This document shows positions 1-12,055 of a stretch of 64,000 bases of DNA, piece by piece. The stretch covers positions 24,199,270-24,263,269 of the forward strand of contig JASEVX010000001.1 of NCBI GenBank assembly GCA_031761405.1. Direction: 5' to 3'. A model generated the notes under the pieces. That model saw only the letters and a list, made by a program, of their open reading frames with translations, made no database searches and was not told the origin of the DNA. The first letter of the stretch is position 1; each line of letters begins with the position of its first letter. The DNA comes from Serripes groenlandicus (lineage: Eukaryota; Mollusca; Bivalvia; Cardiida; Cardiidae). The position numbers and the translations under genes are program-made.

Positions 1-748
1 CAAACAAAAAATATATATTTTTTAAAAGGGGCAATAGGTCGTAACATATTGAAAACTAAAACACTGAAGTAATTAAACATTTTGTATAGTTTAAATCAAT
101 TAATTTGAAATTATCCTTGATATAAATATGAACCTTTTTTTTTTTTAATTACTCAACTTTGAATCTTCGTTAAACTTATTTTCCTTTCTCATTTTTTATC
201 CCACTGTGTCAACCTAAAGGGTTTGCATGGATGTTTGGACCCTGTAAGCATCCTATATTTATATCATCACAAAGATCAATACAGATTTCAAAATTGCCAT
301 ATTTCTAATGGGATATTATTTAAAATATTTTAGTTATTTTACATCTTTATGCGTAAGCACCTTTAGGAATGTGAAATCCAATGAAAAATTGCATTGACCT
401 AACTAGGTCAAACAAATCACATGACCCTAGCCGCCATTTTGTAAACAACAAAATACCCTTTATACGGTAAATTTTCATGTCCGATTTTTCCACTTTTTGG
501 GGTTTAAACTGTTCTTTAAATTTGGTATATAAAAAATAAGGGTATTTTGGCTATTCCTCCCATGACAACAAGTTACAAAACTGTTGAAGATGAATTCTAT
601 TGTTGAAATATGTCAGCAAATACATTGGCCATTGGGAAATAATTTTACAGTTCCAAATCGGCTGCAAGGACAAAGTCACGTGATATAAGCCCGAAAATAG
701 TGACGTCACGAAAAAGGGATGCTAACGAAAATGGAATGTCCAACGATA
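1..748. other. Unique left flank of the tandem array
   Basis: This AT-rich sequence has no match to the ends of the other units. Units 2 and 3 are preceded by a shared unit-end sequence (about 25670-25957 and 61610-61894), while unit 1 is preceded by this different sequence. It is therefore the probable left edge of the segmental duplication. I see no convincing coding exon in it. Confidence 0.55.
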
Positions 749-1056
749 TATTTATTTTACATTTGTAATGTCACATAGAGTGCAATAAAACTATAAGTTA
801 GTATTTATTATAGTTAGTTCCAAACAAAATATCTCGTAAATTAGAAAGCAATCAACCTGGAAGTGTACGTGAAGTCACTTAGCAGGGACTGTATTACATG
901 TATGCTCCCATGTGTGATCACGTGATACAGTCACTGTGTCTTTTTTTATTACTTTTTTTTCCAAATTATATCAACTTCGTCTTATTTGTCCGGAGCTAAA
1001 AATCTAAGACTATTCAATTGGTTCATTCATAGTTGGTGGAAAGGTAGATGGCATTG

Positions 1057-1345
1057 ATATTGATTGGGGTTTAACGTCGTTTTCTACAATGTTTCATTCA
1101 TATCACAGCGGCTAGATCACCTATTCATGTGTTTCCTGGCTTTCTCACACCGGTACTCCACACAACATTCTTTCCAAGCAACTGGCTGCTTGTCTACATA
1201 GACAGCTAGCCAATTAGTGGAAGAGAATGACGCTTGTCACAGTGACCTTTGTCAAACGTCGGAAAGAATGAGCTTGGGTTCGAACTCACAACCCCTGGAT
1301 TGACAGTTCGCGTCGCTACAGACTGAGCTACCCGGGCAAACCGCG
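1057..1345 (-). mobile_element. tRNA-derived SINE (family 1)
   Basis: On the minus strand the element starts with a tRNA-like head: an A-box-like 'tagctcagt' and a B-box-like 'gttcgaac' separated by a normal tRNA spacing. It continues through a body containing 'cagccagttgcttgg' and ends in 'gttaaaccccaatca'. It is shared with unit 2 (26264-26551) and unit 3 (62307-62576), so it predates the duplication. Confidence 0.75.
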
Positions 1346-2199
1346 AAGCATATGAACACTTACAATGTTTTTATTCCGTCTTTCTTTGTTCGAGTTGGAT
1401 TTCGTTTTGCTTTGTATTCAACTTTGAATTAAGTCCGAGTCATACTTCCATATGATCTAAATATCTAATGTTAACAGTTTCTAACGGTACATAGTAACTT
1501 GTGTTTGAACATCTTGAGATAAACTCAACGCTTATTGGACATTAATCAAATTCATATAAAGTTAATAACTAATTTCTTATACTGTTTATATGTCATATTT
1601 TATATCTTTCATTGTAGAAAAGGAAATCACGAATCAACATTTCACGACGTTAGAAACTTTTTAATTTTCAGAAGAAATCTGTTGCAAATTGTTGCCATAC
1701 AAAAAACATCATACGTAACAAAGAAAGAAAGAAAAGGGAACTTTTTTTCACGTCTGTTCATTATTGACGCCGCGTGGGAGCGCGGCGTCAGTATGGGATA
1801 GGTTTTAATTTTGTACCATGGGGTGACGTAATCGAAAAGGGAGAAACCAATGTTATTATTGTTAAAAAAACCTCTGTTGTTTGATTGAAAAAAACAACCT
1901 TTATGAATCAATAAATTGTATTAACTGATTTAAGAAACAACAAGATACAAAATACGTTTGTCTTCTACCGTTATTACAAAACTTTATACACATTTAATTT
2001 GTATTTAATAACTTTTCCCCAACTGTCTAGGCTACGCTGTTTTTGATTGTTTGGTTTACGGCCCTGACCCAATTCATCAAAGCTCAGAGAAAAAGTTCAC
2101 TTTTCCCAAACTTTCTAGGCTACGCGTTTTTAATTGTTTAGTTTACGGGCCCAAAATTCGCCGGATGTTTTTGCCTATTTATAAAAGTGTGTGAAGTTG

Positions 2200-2985
2200 G
2201 CAGAGCATTAGACGTTAGACATTAGACATTCAAAAAAAATATTCGAATGTCTAATTAGACGTTAGACATTCGATTAGACATTCGCTAATTTTGATTATCG
2301 AATGTCTAATTAGACATTAGACATTCAATTAGACATTCAGAAAAATCGCAAATGTTAAATATCGAATGTCTAATTCGACATTAGACATTCAATTAGACAT
2401 TCGCAAATTACAAGATCTATAACCCAAATTCGTCGGAGGTCATTGTACATTCAAAAAACGAATGTCTAATTGGTCAGTTAGACATTAGACATTCGATTAG
2501 ACATTCGCAAATTAAGGGATTTAGGTACCAAATTCGTCGGAGGTCATTGTACATGCAAAAAACGAATGTCTAATTGGTCAATTAGACATTAGACATTCTA
2601 TTAGACATTCGCAAATTAAGGGATTTAGGTACCAAATTCGTCGGAGGTCATTATACATGCAAAAAACGAATGTCTAATTGATCAGTTAGACATTAGACAT
2701 TCGATTAGACATTCGCAAATTAAGAGATTTAGGTACCAAATTAATCAGAGATCAATGTACATTAAAAAACCGAATGTCTAATTGGTCAATTAGACATAGG
2801 ACATTCGATTAGACATTTGTACCAAATTCATCAGAGATCGATGTACATTAAAAAAACGAATGTCTAATTGATCAGTTAGACATTAGACATTCGATTAGAC
2901 ATTCGCAAATTAAGAGGTTTAGGTACGAAATTTGTCTGAGGTCATTGTACACGCAAAAAACGAATGTCTAATTGGTCAAATAACT
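2200..2985. repeat. ~104-bp tandem repeat rich in 'attagacattcg' palindromes
   Basis: About five units with a spacing of 104 bp (for example starts near 2459, 2563 and 2667). Each carries forward and reverse copies of 'gaatgtctaatt', so every unit can fold. It lies inside the 1764-5041 insertion. Confidence 0.75.
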
Positions 2986-3660
2986 TGAACATATTGATAA
3001 CTCGAACATATCGATATCTCGAACATACCGATGACTCGAACACATCGATATCTCGAATACATTGATAAAACGAATGTTTTTAACTTGAACATTTATTGAC
3101 AAATCGAACATATCGATATCTCGAAACTTTCGATATCTCGAACTTTCCAATATCTCGAACTTTCGATATCTCGAACTTTCCGATATCTCGATTTTTTTTT
3201 TTTTTTTTTTTTTTTTTATTTTTATTTTTATATATATCTTTTTTTTTTTTTTTTTTTTTTTTCTTCTCGATATCTCGAACTTTCCAATAACTTTTCGTTA
3301 TCTTTAAAAAAAAATTCTCGATATCTCGAACTTTATCGGAAAGTTCGAGATATCGACAAGTACGAGATATCGTCAAGTTCGAGATACCGAAAATTTCGAG
3401 ATATCGGAAAGTTCGAGATATCGAGAAAAACATGAAAAAAAATTGGTAAGTTCGAGATATCGGAAAGTTCGAGATATCGAAAAAAAATATAATTTTCTTT
3501 TTCGAAAAGTTCGAGATATCGGAAAGTTCGAGATATCGAAAAAAAAAAAAAAAGATAAAAGATATCAATATGTTCGAAAATTTCGATTTCTCGATTATTT
3601 TTTTTTATATTTTTTTTTCTCGTTATCTCAGAAATTTGCGATATCGTATTTTTTGTTTAT
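2985..3660. repeat. Fold-back array of 'cgatatctcgaac' units
   Basis: Short units of about 16-18 bp run forward (cgatatctcgaac) to about 3335 and then in inverted orientation (gttcgagatatcg) to about 3560, with long T and A runs. The turn-around is near 3335-3350. Non-coding; short open frames here follow from the repeat. Confidence 0.75.
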
Positions 3661-3677
3661 ATACTTCCGTTTTTAAC

Positions 3678-4615
3678 TCCACTGGCTGAAAGCCAGTCGA
3701 GCTTATGTCATGGGGAATCGTCCGTCCTGCGTTCGTGCGTGCGTGAGTGCGTCCGTGCGTGAGTGCGTCCGTGCGTGAGTGCGTCCGTGCGTGAGTGCGT
3801 ACTTACGAGAGTAATCTTGTTGGATAGTGTTTTTTCGTAAACCCCAGCCACCACCCTTATAAGACACTTTGATAAGTGTTTTTTTTTATACAATTGTGTT
3901 ATGGGTATCTAATTAACATATTATTGCTATTTATTCCGTAAAGGGGGGATAATTACGGAATAAACCATGTGCTTGTTGGGTATACCCAACAAGAGAACAT
4001 CAAAGGAAAACACCCAACAAACGCCTTTTGGACGTACGTGCGTGCATGCGTGCGTCCGTCCGTCCGTAAACGTTTTGCTTCAAACTGTTTCTCCTACCTA
4101 ACCACTGGACCAATTAGGATGAAACTTCATAGGAAGTATCCTCTCAATGATCTCTCCTTAGTTCCTCAAACTGTTTGGGATCCATGCACAATTCTGGTTT
4201 CCGAAAGAAAAAACAATTGATGAAGACTTAAAAAATCTTCTTCTCCTCCGTAGGTATCAGGCCGATTTTCAAATAATTGTGTAGTAGTGAAGACTTAAAA
4301 AATCTTCTTCTCCTCCGTAGGTATCAGGCCGATTTTCAAATAATTGTGTAGAAATGTTGCTTGGGTGACCTTCTTTCAGATTTTTTCGAGCCAAGTTGAT
4401 TGGTCGAAAACTATGGCCGCCAGAGGGCAGAGCTATTTTTGCCTTATAATATGGTTATAGTGAAAACTTAAAAAATATTTTATATATATATATATATGAC
4501 CCTCTATCAGATTCCTTCAAGCCATGTTGATTGGTAAAAAACATGGCAACCAGGGCGCGGGGCTGTTTGAAGATTTAATTGGCAGTGGAGCGATACTGGC
4601 CCTCTTGGGCCTCTT
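3678..4615. mobile_element. Non-autonomous Helitron-like element nested in the insertion
   Basis: The start has a hairpin (actggctgaaagccagt) and an internal run of 'cgtgcgtg' microsatellite. The end is 'cagtggagcgatactgg' followed by 'cctcttg' and T. The same ends occur at 7871-8550 and 30137-30783. It contains a 67-bp direct duplication at about 4225-4345. Confidence 0.45.
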
Positions 4616-5383
4616 GTTGTTATCATACTTCTGATAAATACGAAGGAGAATATACTTCACCCTCTCCTTCCAAAGCTTGTGTCACACTTAATTTATAACT
4701 AGAGACATTACATGTTAATATTTAAGCACCTATGTGATGTTTTTTTTATCTAATTGATCTAGTTAGAGCAGATTTGAAACCGTGTATTGGTAAAAAATTA
4801 AGAAACTTCATGTTGTATGGTAACATTTTATTATAGGCTATGGTAGCCAGGTGAGCAATATAGGCACATCTTGGCCTTTTTGGTTATGATATAGGGACAT
4901 TTGGCCTTCTTGTTCGAAATATTTACATCCTGTCTGTTTTCACACGTTATTTAAATGTACTGAACTACATCTGCTTCCTTTAAGTCATGCTTCAAATTCA
5001 TGCGCGGCGTCCTTTGATGCTCTGCATCAAAATTCGTCTTGTATATATATAGGAATAAATATCGGTCTCCTTTGTTGTATAAATATTGAAATATTACATT
5101 TATTATTTGTTTACATGTTTATCTATAGTCTGGATTTCAAAGTGTTACATGTGTTTTTCTTTACTTTAAATAAATTAAAATTTTCATCGTTCTTAACACT
5201 TATCCTATCCCACTAGAAAAAATAAATTGAGAACAGTGCGGTGCATATTGAACGGAGCTATTGACTGAAACAACCAACATCCACTTTTCTCATAATGATT
5301 TCTACTAGTTCTAACTTCGATATTTGTCAATATGATGTGTTTCAGAGTTGTTAGATAAAGATTTATTTACGAGGAAAAGGTAA

Positions 5384-6628
5384 TACCCCCATCACACCAT
5401 AACGAAGTTCCCACTGCGTCCTTGGAGTTCTAAACAAATGCTAGGACTCCGCGACAATGCCGTGGACTTCGAGAAAATCAAAGACGATGTGAAATGTTCA
5501 CGACCATGCTACGTCTGCGCCACGTCCTTGCTACGTTCATTTTACGTTGGTGGAGTACCCAGTGAGTTCTATGTGCGAGTACGCTACGTGCGTGCGGCGT
5601 CGAAAGGGTTCCCAATATGTCCTCGCTACGTCCGTGCAGATTGAGACGCGTTTGTAGCTACGTCTATACTGCGTCCGCCACGTCACTATAAATGGTCCTG
5701 AAAGTTGACACATTCTTCATTCGGTATCCAGAAGTCAAACAGCGAAGAACAGTCAAATATTTAACATGCACAATCATAATTACCTCTGACCAGCATCATG
5801 CCGCCAAAGAGGGTCAGGCAACAGCAGAAAGCACCGGCTGGCTGTGGGAAGAAACGACATAACCCCATCCGTTCCCAAATTGAATCAAGAAGCAGTGACT
5901 TTTAGGGCCCTGTACCACCTCCTCCTCCTTCACCAGAAAAGCACGCATCGCCTAGCAGTGATAAAACTTCCGTGACCGCCGGTGACCACCGTCTTCTCAT
6001 CATCACCAGCAGTGTCAATTGCTCATCTTGAGTCTGTTGATTCACACCCATTTGTTGGAGAATAAGCACATTATGACTTTGCACATCCATGACTTGACAA
6101 GAACTGATAGTGCCAGTGGGTAGATGTGCCTGGTATTTTGCATAGATGTGGTGAGAACGTAGGCGTTTGGACGTACTGTGTGCGTGATATAAACTTCATG
6201 GTAGTACCAAGGGACGTGCCACGAACGTAGCATTCACTTCATGTGGTCTTATGTAACGTATTATGGACGAAGCGAGGACGTAGCGACAACTGCATCTGCG
6301 TAGTGAACGTGCAGTAGACAAGGACGGAGTTGTCACTGCGTTGTTGCTACGCTCTAACCGTGAATACAACGTCTCCGCTACGCCAATGGCGCTGTTAGTA
6401 CGTCTGAAGTAGGTCCCTCCTGCGTCCTGTTTAGGCTTTGTCCGCGCTACGTGGGTCTTGAACATGTCCAAAGTCCACGTAGCAGAAACGCGGTCTCCGG
6501 AGACCATGGAGACCATACCACGTCAATGAAAAGTCCTCAGTACGTTCTAGGAGTTCGCACTGCGTTCCGGCCTTTTTTCATGGACGCAGCGAGGTCTTTA
6601 TGGACGTAACTCTGGTGTGATGGATGTA
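5384..6628. mobile_element. Non-autonomous PIF/Harbinger-like transposon, unit 1 copy
   Basis: Terminal inverted repeats 'taccccccatcacacca'-type (left) and 'tggtgtgatgg..gta' (right) are flanked by TAA at 5381-5383 and 6629-6631. A TWA 3-bp target duplication with short TIRs is typical of PIF/Harbinger. The interior is rich in 'acgtcc/gcgtcc' direct and inverted motifs. It also has a short broken frame beginning MPPKRV near 5800, possibly a remnant of an accessory protein. Unit 3 has the empty site at 63277-63279. Confidence 0.7.
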
Positions 6629-7224
6629 TAACACATACTGCAGTGTATTAATGTTGAAAACATTTTTCAGATAATTGAACGTCCGATCACGATATTTGTA
6701 TATAATTCATGTATATTTGTATGATACATATACTGTAACATATATTGTTTGGTGACTTATAGGCCCATGGGGTCGGGTGTACTATAACAAATAATTATTG
6801 TTAAATTATGAATGTATATCATACATTGTAAGCACTTACTTACTTACTTACTTATTGACGCAGTCAGATTCTTTAACTACGTATTTCACATACTTTAAGG
6901 TATTTACTCTCATCCACATCCCATCATATCTTGTGATATTGGGGGGAACAGTGTCTGTCCGGGTTAGCCTGTGCGGCATGCTAAGGCTGATTCGGGTCGA
7001 TACTTTAAGCACAGTCAACACTGTTGGAACTGCTCATATATAAAAGGAATACGAGCCTCAAATAAGCAAATACGCCATTGGTCGTTGTCACTCTGTGATA
7101 AGCACATTTTCCATATTCCGATTATTAAAAAGCAGTTGTTGTCCGTCATAAGCAAATTATTTTAAACCAGGAATATACTACATTCTGTCTGGATGACCAA
7201 CACAGCAGAAAACATAAAACATCT

Positions 7225-7471
7225 GAGCCGTTCCACGAGAAAATCAACATTATGGACTTCGCTTAATGTATCGATCCAGATCTGCCTGCGCAGTCCGCGC
7301 AGACTAATCCGGACCGACAAATTCCGTCTAAGGGGGATAGAGGTATAGAGTAATGCTTCCTGAAACAGAAAATCATTAGGAGGCGAAGAGTGTCTGTCCG
7401 GATTAGCCAGCCGATCCGGATCGATACTCTACGCAGAGTCCACAAGGTTGGTTTTCTCGTGGAACGGCTCA
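7225..7471. mobile_element. Palindromic MITE, 'gagccgt' family
   Basis: The ends are inverted: 'gagccgttccacgagaaaa' and its complement at the right end. The interior has inverted 'cagatc.gcctgcgcag' segments and the 'attcctgaaacag' motif. About a dozen copies of this family occur in the window. Superfamily not assigned. Confidence 0.75.
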
Positions 7472-7870
7472 ATTAAAGACTCTCGCACCCAAATTCAACA
7501 TTATCTTTATAGGTCCATATCTCTGAATTAAGGGCGTATTCCTTGTTCGAAAATCTATTTTTGACCATCCAACCCTAAGTTGAGAGAACTCAAAATAATC
7601 GACAAATGAGACGATTCCTTTGAGTACCCACATCACAGGGTTTGACTGGATGATACGAGAGATATTGTGTGGAAATATATCTATATAGAGCTGTATATAA
7701 CTCATTATATGGACCTCTGTTCATATGGAAACTAGTCACCCTTCTATATCCTCATCGGCCATTTTGTTACCGAAACGTGGCGACATAAGCATCTCGTATT
7801 GGTAGAGATTCCTACGTTAAGTTATTCGTAAATCAGGCGGCTATGATTTCAGTGGATAATTGTTTGTAGC

Positions 7871-8550
7871 TCCAGTGGCTGAAAGCCATTCGATCCTATG
7901 CCATAGCGAATTGTCCGTCGTGCGTACGTGCGTGCGTTAACTTTAAGCACACAACGACCTCGCCTCTGTAATCACTGGGCCATTGGGAATGATACTACAC
8001 AGGTACCATACATTCAATGGCTTCTGCCATATTTCTTCTTTTTTGTTTTATCCATGCAAAAGTCTGGTTTCCATGGCAACCAATAGGAAACAAGTCATAC
8101 CAAACTGGTCGCCCGATTTTAAAGGCCGTTAGTTCTATATTGGTTTTGGTGATTTCAAATAATATTGTAGAACTGTGTTCTTTATGTGACCTTCTACAAT
8201 ATTATTTCAAGCCATTTTAACCTTTTCCCTCATACGACAATTCTGCAGCAGACGACTTTGAACATATTTTGTCAAAATTGGAAAATCTCTTTAATTGGAT
8301 AGAACCTATGACTAAAAGTGGAAAACATTGTGGCAAAAGGAGAATTTACTCGTTTTGAGCAATTTCTTCTTTTGTCACTATGTTTTCAAAAAGCCATCTG
8401 CTGCAGAGGCGTCAAAAAGCGACTATGTGAGGGAGAGGGTTATTAATTGATCGAAAAACATGGCCCTCAGGTGACGGAGCTGGTTTTCCTTAAGTGGCTT
8501 TAGTGATTTAAGTTTTTCCTTATGGCAGTGGAGCGTTACTTGTCCTCTTG
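7871..8550. mobile_element. Non-autonomous Helitron-like element, unit 1
   Basis: It starts with a hairpin (tggctgaaagcca), has a 'cgtacgtgcgtgcg' microsatellite near the start, and ends 'gtggagcgttacttgtcctcttg' next to T. It has no TIRs. A TTAA-flanked MITE is nested at 8217-8445. The copy in unit 2 is 30137-30783. Confidence 0.4.
8217..8445. mobile_element. TTAA-flanked palindromic MITE (piggyBac-like ends)
   Basis: Family consensus here is TTAA then 'ccctttcccacatac', 'ctgcagcagacgactttg', a central palindrome around 'gctcattatgagc', the inverted arm, and 'gtatgtgggaaaggg' then TTAA. This copy has eroded ends. TTAA targets with CCCTTT ends fit piggyBac-type elements. Confidence 0.55.
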
Positions 8551-9230
8551 TTAAAACTTTCTTTTCATTGTCATAGATGTAGCAACTTGAATAATTCGGA
8601 CATTCTAAAAGGGATCTATCTACGGAATACCGTCTTTGACATGCGGGAGTGTTTCCCTTAGTGAGGCAATTCTTTTGAGACCGACGACACATGGTTCAAT
8701 TAGGTAATTAGAGAAACATTGTGGGGAAAAGAACTGAATAACCTGCCTGAAAAAGGCCTCTGGTGTTTTTCCATTTTCATTTTCTATTTTAAATAATGCA
8801 ATGGAACGCTTTAGTGATTAATGAATAGTAATTTGTATCCATTGTTCGAGTTTCTTGGATCACATGGCACACATTTCACCGGTACCGGACTGAATGTCCA
8901 TCTCTTTTAGGTTAAAGGGAAGTCATTCGGATCGGCTGAATTCATTAGACTTAAGTTGTCTCCCATTGATCAATAAATGATTTTGTTGAAAGTAGAGTGG
9001 GTTTTATTTAATAAAATTGAATACCCTCTGACTGATTTGTAACCAAAACATTGTTTGCTGTTAGCTCGATTGACAGACTGAGAATCAATTTTAGAACAAC
9101 AACAATGACAAAAATTGCAGATCCAGATCGGTCTTTTGGGCTGGGCAGGTTCATTTACAGAATATTCCACGATCGCTTTTTCTTCTTATACTGCAGATAC
9201 ACAACATCAAAGGTAAGCACCAACTTCACC

Positions 9231-9447
9231 AACGTACAACACATATGCAGCAGACAACTTTGAAAACCACTAGGCAAAAATAAAGATACTCTCTATAAAT
9301 GAAAAACATATTATTGAAAAGAGTTGAAATCATTGCGGCAAATGGAGACATTGGCTCGTTATGAGCTTACTATCTCCTTAAGCCGCAATGATTTCAAAAG
9401 TAGCAACAAGGGCGTGATAATGCGTCTGTTTGTGTGAAAGGGTTAAC
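9231..9447. mobile_element. TTAA MITE copy
   Basis: Arms 'gcagcagacaactttgaaaac' (left, shortened here) and 'gtgtgaaagggttaa' (right) surround a central 'gctcgttatgagc' palindrome. In unit 2 this copy is interrupted at its left part by the fold-back element at 31747-31992. Confidence 0.55.
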
Positions 9448-9710
9448 AATCAGAGCTCTAAATAAAGAGCGTTTTCCATGCTCTAAAATCCTTATTTGAC
9501 CTCCAAAGCCTGTGTTGTGGGTACTCAACAGAATCATCTCAATATATTAAAGGCGATGAATTTGAGTACACACAACATAGGTTTTAATGAGTGCTTAGAG
9601 AGATAGTATATAAGAAAGACCTATTTACTCCACCTTATCTAGTCTTCTGAACAATAACGAAATATGAGTATGTTTTCATAGTTGGGTGAACAAATAGCTA
9701 TTTTTGTCAG

Positions 9711-9805
9711 AACAGCATTCTATTGTCTCACGTTTTTTGACGATAGAACGATGTGCTGATTTCTGCAAATCGACCATGGACACGTCCCCACTTTTTGGAT
9801 TAAAT
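9711..9805 (+). pseudogene. Decayed WSC exon (exon-2 paralogue), unit 1
   Basis: The segment encodes '..TIERCADFCKSTMD..' and matches exon 2 of the two intact genes ('MTVERCADFCTPTMD'). It ends at a GT donor (9806) followed by the same intron start and the same TTAA MITE. The homology extends upstream to about 9655, but that part holds an in-frame TAG and lacks the 'YLGC' cysteine. A fair acceptor ('tatttttgtcag') sits just before 9711, and an exon starting there would keep the phase of exon 2. I see no partner PAN exon or downstream WSC exon nearby, so a relic is more likely than a working exon. Confidence 0.7.
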
Positions 9806-10030
9806 GTAAGCACTTTAACTCTTTCTCACATACAACAAATCTGCAGCAGACGACTTTGAAAACAAAAATGTGAAATGTCTTTATAAATGAAAGCCTTAGG
9901 TTATAATTAGGGTATAATTACTGGGGAAAAAATCCAATCATTAAGGCAACAATTGTTCATTAAAAGTAATTCGTTCTTTTGCCACAAAGTTTCAAAAGTC
10001 GTCTGCTGCATATGACATTGAAATTACCAA
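9806..10030. mobile_element. TTAA MITE copy, downstream of the decayed exon
   Basis: It starts just after the donor with 'ctttctcacatacaac', then 'ctgcagcagacgactttg', and ends near 'gtcgtctgctgcatatg'. The same arrangement (donor then MITE) occurs after exon 2 of both intact genes, so exon and MITE were copied together. Confidence 0.6.
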
Positions 10031-10295
10031 TGTGAACATTTAGGGAAAATCTTTAGATGAGAGTAAATTCTGTTAAAGGAGAAATTGCTCATTTTGAGCA
10101 ATCTAACCATTGCCACAATGTACTTAGAGGTTGTCCGCTGCAGCTGTTTCAAAATATGTCTGCATGTGGGAAATGGTATAGAAACATTTTGATTCTTTTA
10201 GAAGAGCTGATTATGTGTATTATTGTCGTTCTTAGTTAGATTTAGTTAACCTCAAAGAAGTGCTACACCATTTGTCAAGTACAGTATCAAGAAGT

Positions 10296-10521
10296 TTAAT
10301 CTTTTCCAACATACAGACGTTTTCTGCCGCTTCTGCAGCAGATGACTTTTGAAAACATTATGACAAAAGGAAAATTGCTCATAATGAGCAATTACTCCTT
10401 TTGCCAGAATTTGTTTAACTCGATTCAATTATTATTCTTTAATTTATAGAGGATTACAATATTTTTAACCAGAGGTTTTCGAAGTCGTCGGTTTCAGATT
10501 GTTGTATGTGGAAGAGGGTTA
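10296..10521. mobile_element. TTAA MITE copy
   Basis: TTAA ends on both sides, arms 'cttttccaacataca' and 'tgtatgtggaagagg', and centre 'gctcataatgagc'. The unit 2 copy is about 33019-33245. Confidence 0.65.
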
Positions 10522-10924
10522 AGCTGCGAAAAGTAAAATCAAATAAAAAGTTTAAGCATGAATGTCTTATTTTATCATTACATGCAGATAGTTTTTACTT
10601 TAATCTGTTGTATGGCATAATCAACCATAAGCTTTGCACCCTCTTTAAAAACTAAATTTAAATTTTGATGGGAGAAAAAAAGCCCAAACGTGTTCAACAC
10701 TAATCCAACCCATTTTTGTTTACAATTAAAAGTGTATCCTTTCTCACATTAACAAATCTGAAGCCTATGTTGAATTTTAACAATGATTATTTCCTCCAGA
10801 ACCCCGAAGCAATTGGATATAATTGTGCTATTATCATCTGTCCTTCTGCCTATTCGTTATCACATACTTAAAGGGACATATAAATAAAATTTTATAGTTG
10901 TATCCTGCCAAAGGCACTGATTTG

Positions 10925-11775
10925 TTTTCATGGACTGTATACATGTATTTGTGTATGACTCTTTACCTTACAATTCAACCATGGACTGTATACATGTAGT
11001 TGTGTATGTCCGTCTGGCTTACAATTAAGTCATGTGTTTTATACATGATTATGTGTATGACCCTCTATCTTACAATTAAGTCATGTGCTGTTTACATGTA
11101 ATTGTGTTTGACTTTCTTGATTACAATTCAATCTAATGCTGTTTACATATATTTGTGTAAGGCACTCTAGCTTAAATTTAAGTCATGTGCTTTCTGTATA
11201 TGACCCTCTATCTTACAATTCAACCATGTGCTGTATACATGTATTTGTGTATGACCCTTTTGCTTACGATTAAGTCATGTGCTTTTACATGTATCTGTGT
11301 ATAAACGTCATGCTAACAATTTAATCAAGTGATGTATACTTGTATTTGTGTATGACCCTCTTGCTTACCATTAAGTCAAGTGCTTTCTGTATATGTATCT
11401 GTGTATGACCCTGTATCTTACGATTCAACCATGTGCTGTATACAGGTATTTGTGTAAGACCCTCTGGTTTACGATTAAGACATGTGCTTTCTGTATATGA
11501 CCCTCTATCTTACAATGTAATCAAGTGATGTATACCGGTATTTGTGTATGACCCTCTTGCTTACAATTTAATCAAGTGCTGTATACCGGTATTTGTGTAT
11601 GACCCTCTATCTTACAATTTAATCAAGTGATGTATACCGGTATTTGTGTATGACCCTCTTGCTTACGATTAAGTCATGTGCTTTCTGTATATGACCCTCT
11701 ATCTTACAATGTAATCAAGTGCTGTATACATGTATTTGTGTATGACCCTCTTGCTTACGATTAAGTCATGTGCTT
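10925..11775. repeat. ~50-bp tandem repeat, unit 1
   Basis: Units read like 'atgtatttgtgtatgaccct' plus 'cttacgattaagtcatgtgct', about 51 bp, with shorter ~42-bp variants. The unit 2 array (33650-34312) is about 190 bp shorter. Confidence 0.75.
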
Positions 11776-12055
11776 TTTGATTGGATATTTTGAAGAGTTT
11801 AGTTGCTTTAGTGTGTTCCTAAAGTTGTCCAACAAATGAAAAACATTTTTAATTATTTGATCTTGATTTAAAGGTGTCAACCTTGTAGACTAGCCGAATG
11901 ACGTTAATTTTCAGTTCTTTAAAATAAATTAAAAGATTCAGAACTAACTAAATAGAATCAGTGGTAAAGTTTTGCTTAGTTATCACTTAAATAAATAATT
12001 GGATTAATGTTTGTTGTGTTAAAAATTGTAACCCAAATATCTTTGAGACATTCCT

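Larger units (their letters stand above)
1764..5041. mobile_element. 3.3-kb insertion in unit 1, Helitron-like ends
   Basis: Units 2 and 3 read straight through this point: 'tctgttcattatatata' at about 26980 and 63018. Unit 1 is interrupted here. The left end has a GC-rich hairpin (gacgccgcg, loop, cgcggcgtc). The right end repeats 'gcgcggcgtc', then has a hairpin (tttgatgc-tct-gcatcaaa) followed closely by 'cttg' and T-rich flank. No target-site duplication is evident. A 3' hairpin near a CTNG-type end and insertion next to T suggest a non-autonomous Helitron or Helitron2. No Rep/helicase coding sequence is visible. Confidence 0.5.

Noticed and set aside
1270..1340. tRNA gene
   Set aside because: A- and B-box-like motifs are present, but the sequence continues into a SINE body and tail and recurs in many copies with the same body.
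5902..6516. Minus-strand frames in the Harbinger-like element
   Set aside because: They overlap each other, differ in length between the two copies and follow from 'acgtcc'-rich repeats; no transposase motif seen.
8423..8692. Cysteine-bearing minus-strand frame of 89 codons
   Set aside because: Frameshifting indels in the unit 2 copy (about 30820-30950) break it, and part of it overlaps a Helitron-like element.
9051..9263. Possible exon (MTKIADPDRSFGLG..) with donor gtaagc
   Set aside because: It is open in both units but too short to judge. Its donor phase does not fit the decayed WSC exon, and no domain is recognised.
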